Positions 10,460 through 21,199 of a stretch of DNA of 64,000 nucleotides are shown here, piece by piece. Under the pieces are notes generated by a model. The model was not told where the DNA came from and searched no databases. It saw only the letters and a list, made by a program, of their open reading frames with translations. A program made the position numbers and the translations under genes. How positions within the stretch are numbered: the first letter of the stretch is position 1; each line of letters begins with the position of its first letter. Source of the stretch: Galerina marginata (taxonomy: Eukaryota > Basidiomycota > Agaricomycetes > Agaricales > Galerinaceae); NCBI GenBank assembly GCA_023014335.1, contig JAECYW010000015.1, positions 1,302,001 to 1,366,000 on the forward strand, read 5' to 3'.

Positions 10460-11085
10460 TGGGACCGTCATACAAAGGCTTTAGATTCGCACCAACGACC
10501 CCAACCACCTGTTTCGCGTACGACAGCCCAAAACCCGCTCTCCGGCCTTCAGGCCCGCCCGTCGAGCAATTGGCACCGAATGCAAGAGCGTTGGGGCGCC
10601 CGCGGCCGCGCCCTACCCGTTTTACGAATGGCGCGGGCATACTCCCGCGGCCTCAACCCCTTTTGCGCCCAAAGCCTACCCTCCGACACCTCAGGCACCC
10701 TCGTTTTGCAAACTGCACCCAAAAGCCACCCTTGTACGACCGAAGCAGCACCTTGGCCCACCATTTTGCATACGACACCCAACACCACACACAAGCCCGC
10801 CCTTTCACGGGCATTGGGCTTACCGCGGCCCGCGTTTCGTTTACGGCGCCGCCCCGTTTTGCTCTGACTGCCTTCCCTTTCCACCAACGGGTGTTAGGGT
10901 TCGCAGAGCTGCGGCCCGCACATTTGGTACTCCACACCACTGTTCCACTCCCCATCCCCACCCGTTTCGCAGACGACGGCATCCATTGGGACTCCTACAA
11001 CCGTAGCCCCCTGTCTGCACCTACCACCCACCTCTGCCTCCTATCCCCCGGCACTGCGAGCGTCGCAGCGCCCATTCGTGAATGA
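10460..11085 (+). other. GC-rich low-complexity stretch with degenerate short repeats
   Basis: A 209-codon open frame runs through it, but the translation is a loose repetition of RFxxxxxKP-type units caused by recurring CGTTTTGCAAACGACACCC-like DNA. Base composition differs from the AT-richer flanks. I do not regard it as a gene. Confidence 0.5.
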
Positions 11086-11488
11086 TTCGCATACCATCCA
11101 CCCCCGGCTCTTCCGCCCACGAGACGACATGTTGACTTACATACCCTTTACTAATATAATACATATCTGTAACAGATAGTTTGAATGTACAATTATTTCG
11201 TATAGTCAATTTGGGCTTGTCGGAGGTGCTTGTAGCAACGCCTCTGCCAGCAGCCGCCTCAATACAACGCAGGAAGTAGTTATTAAATTAGTTCAACATG
11301 TATTTACTTACATAGAAGGTTGTGGTAATGAGCATTAAGCACGTTAATCAGTTTGAAGTAACCTCAGCGTATGTACACTCAGGCATCATGAACTAATGTC
11401 AGGAATTCAGTAGGTAAGATGTAGTTGATCAGCTGTCCCGACTCTCGAGTCTTGAGTATCGAAGTTCACTTTGCCAGTTTCAGCTGGT

Positions 11489-11897
11489 GCCGAAATTGCC
11501 ATCAACGGATCAGTTACATAATTACGGCAGGCCGGCAAGGCTTAAAAGAAAAGAACTCTTGGGGAGCGTTCCGCAATGTTTATAAAAATTCGCGCATTGA
11601 TTATATTTCTGCGCGCACTAGATATATTTCCGCGCACACTAAATGTACTTCTGCGCATCAATTGTCCTTCCGCGCGCACTAAATATAATTCCGCGCACCG
11701 TAAATATTTTTTCGGGACAGCCAATAAAGTATTCGCGCAGTGAGAATCTTTCCGCGCACTGGCTTTAAAAGTTTTGGTGGTGCCAAATATTCTCGCGGGG
11801 CCACTGAAACGTTTAAGCGCACGCTAAATACATTTTTGGGGACTCAAATTTTACGAATAAAGTGTGGGCGGATTTTTTCCCCACTATGCCAGCCATA
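11489..11897 (-). repeat. right terminal inverted repeat with subterminal motifs
   Basis: Partner of 8573-8973, with repeated CGCGCACTAAATATAATTCC-like units between about 11600 and 11720. Confidence 0.85.
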
Positions 11898-11903
11898 GTT
11901 CAT
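11898..11903. repeat. right 6-bp target-site duplication
   Basis: GTTCAT, the same as 8567-8572. Confidence 0.7.
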
Positions 11904-14255
11904 GTTCAGAGCGAGGATTGAATGCAGTTGGCGACTGGCGGCCGCTTAAATTACACGGAACTTGGTGGGAGCCGACTTTCGCTTTTCGTCGTGGGGTACA
12001 AAGTTTTTCTGTAGGGATGTACCAGTGTAGATAACGGAATTCGGCATATTGAGTGAAAGAAAAGATCAAGAGAGAGTTAATGCTTAAAGTATCGAACGAT
12101 CGCCCCAAGAGATTCTGAGAAAAGCACAGAGGACGTCCATGGTCGGAACACTTCCACATGTCATGAGCTCCTGGTGGATCAGTGGATCCTGTCCGATTAG
12201 ATTAGATTAGAGAGATCAGCGGATCACATCAGGTACTGTACAGTCCGATCGTCAGCCACCGAATCATCATCGCTCCTTGCTCCTGTCCTTCGTGTCGTGC
12301 CCAGCAGATCTGCCGTCTCCACTGGAAGGCATAAAACATTATGACGTCGCAGACTACCAAGAGCCTCCGTCGTGCACGGTGCCACCCTCTTGTACTTGCA
12401 AGCGGCCGGCGCTGCGCTCTGCCATGAAAAGTACCAGGGGGAGATTTCATAGACACGTACGGTAGCGACGAGTGCTCAGTACCAAAACGCGAACCCGCTG
12501 CACACTCAGCCTTACAGAGAGTCACTTTCGACGGGCACCCACCCAAAGATGAGTCGTAAACATGTTAATTTTCGCAGGCGATGACCTCTAGGCTGGTCCG
12601 AAGTCTGGAGAGCTCACAATGACGGACTGCTTGAGACGACGAGTAATCAGGAAGGAATTGGATTGCAAAGCGGACACTCGATGGACTCGCCGTAATTGAG
12701 ACGCAGTTTGGACAACGTCGTGAAAACAGCTACGGGGTAGAAGATGTGTACGTATGAAGCAGGCTAAGAACGCAGAGTCTGCCAAATTAGAATACATGAA
12801 CATGTATGTCACAAACACCTCGATATTCGCATCGTTATCGCTAGGCTTCTCATTGGGGTGCGAGCACTGTGGGTACAACGCATTAATATAACAGAGCATA
12901 ACGAAAAAGCAGTTTAGGAAAGGAAACAACTCTGGCAGTTGCCGTCGGGGAAGTGAAAAGACAAGAATGAAGAGATCGAGCAGAAAAAAAACAGTGACCT
13001 TACCTCTACTGCATATAACCGATGCGTAAATCTCTGACAGCCAAAACACCCTTTAAGCGAGTCTGACCGTGCAGAAAACACGACTTGTAAGCTAAAGAAT
13101 AAGCTGAGTGTTCGAAAAAGCAGGAATTAGAGAATTGGTCCTCACTTAAAGGTCGTGTTGGAGGACAGCATCGCTTTCATCCACTGAATGACAAGTTGAC
13201 GTCAATCTGAGGTTTTTGGAGAGAAGAGAAAGGGTTGGAATAAGCAGCGTCGGGTATATAGGACATCAGATATCTGGAAATGAATTAGTACGACAAAAAA
13301 TCGAGAGAAAAGGACCTGCATACCTCAGTGCCATCCGCATTGAAACTGAGGCTGTCGTGCTTCACAAGAATTAACGATAAGGCTGCTGAAATGCAAAATA
13401 CGAAGGGAGAAAGGCTGCCTGACAGAAGTTTGAGGGTAGATAAAAGGCAAAGGAGAAGGCGAGCGCACGCCGTTGATACCACCATGAACGTGACTTTCGA
13501 TGACTAGAAGTCCGCCAGAAGTACTTAGTACGTTAACCATAACCAACGAGACGCCAGCCCTGCCCGTAGGTCGGAAACTCTCAGAGCCGTGGTTTATGCG
13601 AATTATCCACTCAGCTCGAAAGTGGCACTTGAAGCTGAGCACCGGACGAAGTGAAAACGACAGAGTGCTGGCAAGCGCACCGGTCGACCTGGATTGGCGC
13701 TGAATTACGGTTCATGGCCAATGGTACGCGCAGAGTGTGCTCTGCCCCCAGAGACGGCTAGACCTATCAGGACGAAGACAGCTGAAGAGCATGAAGATGT
13801 GGGGGAAAGGGAAGAAAGATAATTTACACGGTAGCGATTTGATGGCGGTGTTTAAATATTCCCACGAATTCGTCCGGTGTTTGACCCGCGATTTTCTTCT
13901 TTGGGCAAAACCATCGCCATCGTTCCCCATTTGTGGCCAGATAAGACGTGAATCAAAGGTATGACAATGATATGAAATTTTTGTTTTGCCGCACAAGAAC
14001 GAACCGGGCATCCTACTCTTTATTATAAGAATGGATATCCTTGTCTACACCCTCATTAATCATTTCTCAACCAGAAAGCTCTTTCCTCGGTATAATATTC
14101 CGGGGTCCCTTGTCCGAGTGTCGGTCGAGTCCTCGAATCAACCAAGAACTTTAAATTCCTGATGTGAATGCGAAATACATGGCTTTTTCTCATTTAGTAC
14201 TTGAAGTAAATCCACTAACAATAACCCTGCTTGTACCTTGAGTAACCGCAAATGC
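11904..14255. other. gene-free interval with a fragment of repeat family A near 12590-12870
   Basis: A stretch around 12590-12870 resembles family A copies near 22520 and 24590-25080, including the shared CACCTCGATATTCGCATCG at 12811. The 153-codon minus-strand frame here (12588-13049) overlaps that repeat and is therefore not called as a gene. A short GATTA run lies near 12197. Nothing else is supported up to 14255. Confidence 0.5.
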
Positions 14256-15235
14256 TTACTGCGGATATGTAATTTGCATGGCGCCGTTCGTCGACGACGC
14301 CGAACTGACGGACATAAGAACCCGGTCGGTAAAATCACTGACTACTTCCCAGCCAACCGAAGCCACGGGTGGGATCCCGATATTGATCCCCGTCATTGCT
14401 GTGTGTCCCGCTGGCAAATCAGTCGCGAACGGTGTAGTGTATATCTCCAGTGCTTCATATGCCCAGCTCAATAGCTCCGTCGTAGTGATACCGAATGGAC
14501 TACTAACGCCGGGGAAGGAAGAGCTCCAGGTGTAAACGGTCAGAGTACTGTTAACGGGATCATCGGCATCGAGGATCATGAACCCCGTCAGTTGCTGTCC
14601 GGGTTGCACTGTGGTCAGAGGGCCATGGAATGCGCTTGAGCCAACAACGAACCATGAAGCAACGGCGTAAAAGTTGCCTCCACCCGCTGGTGAGACTCCA
14701 AACTGCAGCACCGGCTGCAGGATTGCGTCGAAGGAGTTGGGTACAAGGCCGTTAAACCAGTAAAGGAGCTGGCCATTGAGGCTAGTGGGGGTGGGTGGGA
14801 CTGTCCAGGAGGTGGTGAAGGAGTTGATTATACTCGTGGCGGTGTTCTCCCAGAATGCGTAGGCGATATATCCCGATTGCAGTGAACGAGGAGCGCTACT
14901 GCGTGCGGTGGGAGCAATATTGAGTTTGGTGGGAGTTCCCGCAAAGACTGGTGCAGAGTGTAGAACGGTGCCGTCTGCGCCTATGATCTGAACTTGGTCT
15001 TTGGTATGGTGAACGCGGGCACCCTCTGGAACTGCGTGAATATTGGTCTTCGGAATGAGTCCTCCAGGAGTCATCACGAGCTCCTCTTCATTGGAGCGCT
15101 GCAAAAGATTGATATCAGAAAGTTAGGCAACAAAATCAATTCTATTAAATAACGAACAGAGTCAACGGGTCCACCTATTGCAACGAATATGTGAAACGCT
15201 AGCAAACTGCAAACTGCCAGTATTCGGAACTGCAT
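14256..15235 (-). CDS. secreted beta-rich protein of unknown function, 306 aa
   Basis: Exon 1 (15235-15158, 26 codons) gives a signal peptide, MQFRILAVCSLLAFHIFVAI. A 59-nt GT-AG intron (15157-15099) joins it in phase 0 to exon 2 (15098-14256). Without this intron the protein would lack a start Met. The mature part contains a propeptide-like region (TPGGLIPKTNIHAVPEG), then GYIAYAFWENTATSIINSF with TTSWTVPPTP, YWFNGLVP, LQPVLQFGVSPAGGG and a C-terminal MTGINIG stretch. I recognise this pattern from uncharacterised secreted proteins of fungi and actinobacteria. The SWTVP strand recalls the glutamic-peptidase (G1)/concanavalin-like fold, but catalytic Gln and Glu could not be assigned, so enzymatic activity is not claimed. 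The mature part has no Cys. It ends in TYPQ with stop at 14256-14258. Gene confidence is high; family confidence is low. Confidence 0.8.
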
Positions 15236-17108
15236 TGGTGGCTTAGTTTCTTGGTAAACTGGGCAATGTTGCGAATGGGAGATCGTTGATGTGCTGCTTT
15301 TAAGAACGCAAGACTTCCATGAGCCAATTAAGGGCATCAGGAATCCTTCGAGAAATCAATAGAAGTGTATTTATCCGTAGGTATTTCTGTGATATCTCAA
15401 TGGACCAAGGTTGATCCTTCCAATATTAAAGAACCATAAATCGCGTATTTACGTTTGTGACATGATTCTATCGAACATTGATTGAAAAAATGGCAGGTGA
15501 ATCATGTGGAAACTCTCCATTTGCAAGGCCACAATGTGCAACTTCACAATTGGGCTTCCAGATACCGAAAACAGAGAGGAACAAGGATAAGAGACTATCT
15601 AACTTGTTTCTAAATTCTATACCGGTTAACTTCGTCGACAAGGTAGTTTTACACGAAACATGGTCGCAGAGTTTGAAAATGAACCTTGAACTTTGAAGTG
15701 AATAGACCCAACATTTGAAATCCACGACAGAGAAACCAACATCGATGTATATTAGCAAAGCTTTAATTCCCGTCTTGCTCGCAAGATAAGTCGCCTTAGT
15801 TGTCTACTTCGCAAGAATCGAGCTAAAGGAACCTCTTCCCCGTGGATCGCCCTGGGAGGTAATTTTCTATCTGTCATTAAACTTCACATGAACATAGTAT
15901 TTTTAGAACTTGCTGGGAGGAATACCGGAGGTCGGATATTCCGGTCGTTACATACATATGGCCTCAACAGGGCGGCATTCAAAGGACGGGTCAACGGATG
16001 CTCCCACTGACCCTGGTATGAAGCAGGTATGTTAGATTACTTATGTTGGGTATGTTCTATGTAAGAACTCAACTGAACTAACCCTTATCCAAAGCGCATC
16101 ACGCGTTATCCTCGATAAAATCAAGGACAGAAATAATGGTTTGCAGAAGCATCACTAAATAACATCAGGCGAGGAATAAATACGAATGAACCGTCGTAAA
16201 AAATCCCTCAGTGTAGCGTTTGAGCTCTGGCTTCCAGGTTGGAATCAAAAAGAGAGTCTTCCAACTAAGGGTTTAGCGGAACTCAGAGGCCAAATCATAA
16301 ATACGCAGGCTTTTATACAACAGGAATATCCGCGCGAAGGTCACTGCAAGGTATTTGGTTCTACATGAACTCACTGAACGCTATTCAAGCCTTTATTGAA
16401 CATGACGCTTCGAGAAAGGGCTGTGCGTAGAACCAGCCAATTTTGGCGGGACGAAAGAGGAACAGAAGGCATACTCTCACCGTCCTAAACATAGTTAAAT
16501 ACATCACTTCTCTCAGAAGAGGCGATGTGATCGGCGGTCCACAATAGCTCAAAACTACACTTCTGTGAAAGATCGACAGCATTTACCCGTTGCCCGTGGA
16601 TTTTATAATTGTTAGTGTGAACTCCAACCACTAAACAGGCTTCTCGATGGTGCAATTGACGAGATGCGCTGTTCATGAAACATAAATCTCTCCGTGATTA
16701 TTTATTTATTGCAGCTATTTAGATCATAACACACTTTGTGCACAAAGAATCATGCACCTTCGAGTCGTTATCCGCACTCGCGGATTAGCGAACTCGCGGG
16801 CCTTTTTCTGCCTCCCGGGATGTAGACTCTCTCCCAGTTCAGCCCGTATTTTCCTCAGGCTGTCTTGTATCGCATCTTGAAAGATTGTCCTTGTTATAGC
16901 ACTAATCAGTAATCTTGAACAAAAATTATGATACAAGATTGGTGACCCCTGAGGGATAAGTATCCACATCTAACATGTTTTGTCACTCGTCCCCGGGAGG
17001 CTTCGCGGTCATCGATAAATTATTTATCTTTCAGGATAGGAATGGGATCATCGACTGGGTAGGTATATATAAGAGGGCTTAACTGCTCAGATTCTAACTC
17101 CCAAAATA
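15236..17108. other. intergenic interval, no gene supported
   Basis: It contains the upstream region of the secreted-protein gene and of the DUF6533 gene. A short coding-like stretch around 15910-16030 (LLGGIPEVGYSGRYIHM) ends at a possible GTATGT donor at 16029, but no partners were found. Near 17065 a TATATATAA-like sequence precedes the start at 17109. Confidence 0.4.
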
Positions 17109-18907
17109 ATGTCCAGTCCAAGTGAATTGTCACCACTGCTGATAACGGCTTACCAGGACATCCAGCTTGTACAATTCACAAGACGTACGTGCGCACTCAC
17201 TCCTTCATCGAACTTACAATCATGATCCCAACGTCATTAGTGTCTTCTTCCGTCCTTATTATCTATGACCATAGTGAGTTTACTGAGCGGGAAGAGGTGT
17301 TCACAGTTACTGATTCACCACAACAGTATTAACGTTCGACCGCGAGGTGAGTTATGCATGTCCCGATTGGATGACCTCAGTTCCCATTTGCCTTCACAGG
17401 TGAAATTTATTTGGGTATGTGCAGAAAAAATACAGCTGATATTCGATCTAACTCCCTGGGTGTGGCAGGGTAGCGAGTGGTCTCTTACGAAGATCCTCTT
17501 TTTGATGGTACATAAGGTCATATTTCTTCTTAGCTTCACTACTCATAACCTACCACCTTAGAATCGATATTTCGCCTTATTTTGCGTTATGTGAGTTGTG
17601 TTTTCCTCTTTAGATTTAAAAGGTTTTAATCGCGATTTAGATTCAATAATTATAGTACGAAATTACATTTTTTGTCACTACTTGCACAATCCTAATTGTT
17701 AAACTCTGACAGTGTTCTTTACCACCCATCTGACTCCTGAGGCAAGTACAGACTTCAGTTGAAATATTCGCACTCTTACACCGCGCCTTCGTATTTTACA
17801 GAGGTATGTAGGGGATATAATATTTCAAGGCCTAACGTCTAACATCTATATCTCGTTCAATTGCTGCAGCTGTATGAATCTGGTTTTCCGTTTATTGCGT
17901 TTATTCTGAAGACTTCCCGACAGGTTCTCGTTTCATTCAGTGGGAAGGATGGGTAGGGTTGGTGGCATGTATGCTTGCAGAAGGTTAGGAAATTGACTGG
18001 AACCCAACCTACGCTTGCACAAATCTCACAAAGTTCACAGCAATCCTTCAATTACGACTCTACGCTCTCTACTCGATGAACAAAAAAGTTCTCGCTTTCA
18101 TGATGACATTCTATTTCGCTTGCCTAGCCACTTCCGCATGGGTCCTTGGGAATCGCTTTCCCATTATCGTCTCAGGTAAGACACGACATTTTCCACTCCA
18201 TACCCTCCTAAATTTCGGACACCGTAGCAACGTTTCCGATTGAAACCCCCGTGGGCCTTTTTTGTTCGGCTCGTGTTTTTTCACCGCCCCATTTTTACAC
18301 ATTTTGGATCCCACTGCTCGCATCCGAATGCCTGCTGTGCACACTCGCAGTTGTTCGGGGCATTCGTTCATCCCATATCAATGGTTCAATTCTCCTTCGC
18401 GGCCGTCGCCTTATAATTGTTCTTATCCGAGATTCAGTGATGTATTTCCTTGGGTAAGTCGTGATTTTTCCACAATCCTTCCCTGACCTAATTGCTATGT
18501 CAGTGTCGGCCTCGTATACCTCGTCTGCTTGGTGATTTGGATCACTGAACCGGTAAAGCCAGAATTTACTGTCCATATCTAAGTACTCAATGCATTTGGT
18601 TTTTTAGGGCATTTTGTTGGACGCTCCGATTGGGTATTCTGTCGCATTGTCCTGTACGCTCGGCAGTCGGTTAATTCTCAACATCCGTGAAACTGCGACA
18701 ATTGCCGACCCGTCCAAGATCTCAAGCTCTGACGTTCAATTCCGAGGGATTTCACGACGTGATTCTGGAAGACGAACCTTTCTTACTACAACACCGGATA
18801 TCGAGGCGTCTACGGGAATGGTTTCGTACCGATCTTCTGATCCTGAAACCACCAGCAATGGAAGTGGCACCGGTCACTCACAGGCAGAGGAGAAAATGGT
18901 TGTGTGA
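17109..18907 (+). CDS. DUF6533-type seven-helix membrane protein, about 9-11 exons
   Basis: Exons joined in frame: 17109-17184, 17241-17273, 17327-17346, 17400-17414, 17469-17507, 17562-17590; then an uncertain stretch; then about 18051-18175, 18229-18451, a short exon near 18503-18550, and about 18608-18907. Across four very small exons the hallmark YDHILTFDREVKFIW is restored, followed by WSLTKILFLMNRYFALFC. The uncertain part encodes FIQWEGWVGLVACMLAE. Next come LRLYALYSMNKKVLAFMM, several hydrophobic helices, and LGSRLILNIRE before a polar Ser/Thr-rich cytoplasmic tail ending EKMVV. This order is typical of the large DUF6533 family of Agaricomycetes, with proposed receptor-like topology and unknown function. 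Between 17590 and 18050 I could not find one unambiguous splice path (the simplest gives a stop), so a frameshift or an unusual (GC) donor is possible. Confidence 0.8.
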
Positions 18908-21190
18908 ACAGATAAATGTTCCAATCAATTATTGTATTTCCTCCGGCTGGCTTTCCAATGCAATTGGGTTTCAAGTGAAAACGTAGGAGGCTGTATGTAT
19001 GAACTATATTATCTAAATGCTGTCGATATGCAGAATACTTTGGTTTCCTTGCCCAGCTGCCCTCCGCCACCCTGACGGGTTCGCAGGTTCAAGAAATTCG
19101 GGTTGTTTCTCAAACCTTAAACCTCAGATCCATCCACCTTCCACAGTCACCCTTTCACCTTGATAGCCGTTACATTATGAGAGGTATTGACTGACATGGA
19201 CTGGACAAATTGGAAAACGGGAGCGATGATCCCGAGATCGGCGCTCAGCCGGAAAGGCGTGATCGGTAAATAGCGGGCCGCTTGTTTGTCCCACGTCGCC
19301 AAACAACCAGTTTTCTTGCGGCAACTCTGCTCTTGCCCCCATTCCCAACTTGTTCCCAACTAAGCTGGCTTCATTTGCGCAGAACTAAAAGGCTTGCTCG
19401 ATTTTGTCTCATCCCGAACTAGACTCGTCGACGAGCCGCTCTCTATGGCTCTCGTGTCCTTTCAACGGTGCAAGGCGTGACGGTGCCGATCACACGCCAT
19501 ACATATCCTCGTCACTTTGGAATGCGTTCTTGTGAGTATCTAGGAAGTCTGGGTTTCTTGCGTCTTCCTCATTTTACTCTACCCAGAACTCTTTGAATGA
19601 TCTCCAGTATGTCGTACATGGCCGAAGATTGTCCTAGCGGCAAGCTTCAACTCACGGCCTCTCGCAGCCGACCTTTGGCTAGGAAAAGTGGTGTCAAGGA
19701 TTGGTACACGGTTATACGAACCCGCATAAACCCTTGACGATCACAGGTAATTATGGACGCGCCGGAGAAGCGGCATTTTTGGGTGGTTTAACTGGGTCTG
19801 TTTTCTTAAGCTAGGATCTCATGTTCGTTTTTCTAATTCATCTTCCACCCCGGCTTAGTGAATCTCGTATTTGGATGCAGGAACATTCAACTCGAATGGG
19901 GAGGTGTTATTAGGGTGAATCCTGTGCCGGTTCTGAATTCTGAACGGGATCTGACGAAGCCTGAGTCGGTGGATCAGTAAGATGAATAACCACTTTGGTA
20001 TGCAAGTTTCTTGTGGTCTTTTCGTATTTTTATTTCAACTAACTAGCACTGTCCCCTGCCTTATCCCATCTTCGTCTATAGCGTTATGCCATACGGATCA
20101 TTGCTTATCGCTGTACTCCCCGAAGTAAAACTTGAATGACGTGTCAACAACCTTCGACTTCAATACTCTCAGAAGGTATGTTGCTTACTGGATGGCGGAG
20201 AGACGACTTCAATGTTTTCGAAGTGTTCTCTAACATGTCGTACACTACGTTTTTCTCTCTCCCATCGATGCGTCATCGCCCATTCCTTCACTTACGACTT
20301 CCGTTTTTTCTCGATACGTGGTTGCCGTTTCTGCGCATTGTTCGTTCTAAGATATTCAATATGCCTAATAGCTGTCTCCGAACCCACTTTTTCCCCCAAT
20401 TCATTTGCATAAACTTCCAACAACATGCGCTCTTAGCGCGTTCTTGCGGGTTTCAAGGCTGAATATCGCCCCGAGCAGTTCACAGGTGGAGTGAATTCAG
20501 CAATGGTAAGTTTCATCATTGTTTCCCTCTGTTTCTTCCACGTTCTCAGATATGAAAGCCTACTTCGATGTACTCACCCCTCGTATTTGCAGATTGCTTT
20601 ACGTTAAGCGGCAGTCTGACAGGACCGAATCACTCAAGAATGTCAAGTAGCGTTCAGTCCTCTTCGATGCATAATCATGTTCACGAATGATGCGAGGCCC
20701 CGTCCCGCCGAACAGCCAGACAGCCCATTCGTCTCATCCTACCAACGACAGTTGTCGGTATCTATTTACCACTTTTTGTGGTATGACACGGTGTCGTTGC
20801 CATTCTAATCAAGACACTGTATGATCATGATCAGCGTCCGGGAAATCAGATTGCAGGTTGTTCGGCTCGTCGAGCACGGCAAGTAAGCCTTCTTTGTTTC
20901 CCTTCGACTATTAGATCTAACGTCTTCTTGAGATACTAGGCGGATGTGAGTTTTGCACGACTGAACAAAGGCAATAATAGACATTTTCAGTCCCTTCCTT
21001 CTTGTTTTGTCTCCTCGTTCGGAAGCGATTGGATGTGCTGTTTTCATTTTCATCATAAATTTCTTCGTTCAACCGTTGCTTACCCTGCCAGCAACGCTCT
21101 CCTTTTGACTTAGATAACTTTGTCGAACGCTCGGGGAAAGTAAGCTTGATTCTTTCCCCATATTAGGCTCTATTCTAACTCACGGGCTCA
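18908..21190. other. long interval without a supported gene
   Basis: Short open frames and intron-like signals occur (for example near 19540-19620 and 20460-20600), but no domain, start or consistent splice chain was found. A coding-like end TKPESVDQ-stop occurs near 19955-19980. No tRNA-like or repeat structure was noticed. Confidence 0.35.
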
Positions 21191-21199
21191 ATCAGGGAC

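Larger units (their letters stand above)
8573..11897. mobile_element. 3.3-kb DNA element with ~400-bp inverted ends and 6-bp target duplication
   Basis: Both ends read TATGGCTGGCATAGTGGGG inwards, and homology between the ends continues for about 400 bp (8573-8973 and 11489-11897), roughly 85 percent by eye. Each arm carries several copies of a GTGCGCGGAAATAYATT-type subterminal motif. GTTCAT flanks both sides. The interior holds an inner inverted repeat, a 122-bp minisatellite and GC-rich repeats. The longest open frame (10456-11085, 209 codons) is proline/arginine-rich, low in complexity and has no recognisable domain, so no transposase is supported. I infer a non-autonomous element. A 6-bp duplication does not match hAT (8), Tc1/mariner (TA) or Harbinger (3). 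Confidence 0.75.

Noticed and set aside
10456..11085. 209-codon plus-strand frame as a proline-rich protein
   Set aside because: It arises from degenerate GC-rich DNA repeats inside a transposon, has overlapping frames of similar length on both strands, and shows no domain.
12588..13049. 153-codon minus-strand frame as a gene
   Set aside because: Part of it lies in a family A fragment that recurs near 22520 and 24600-25080 with different frames, so conservation is at DNA level and not protein level.
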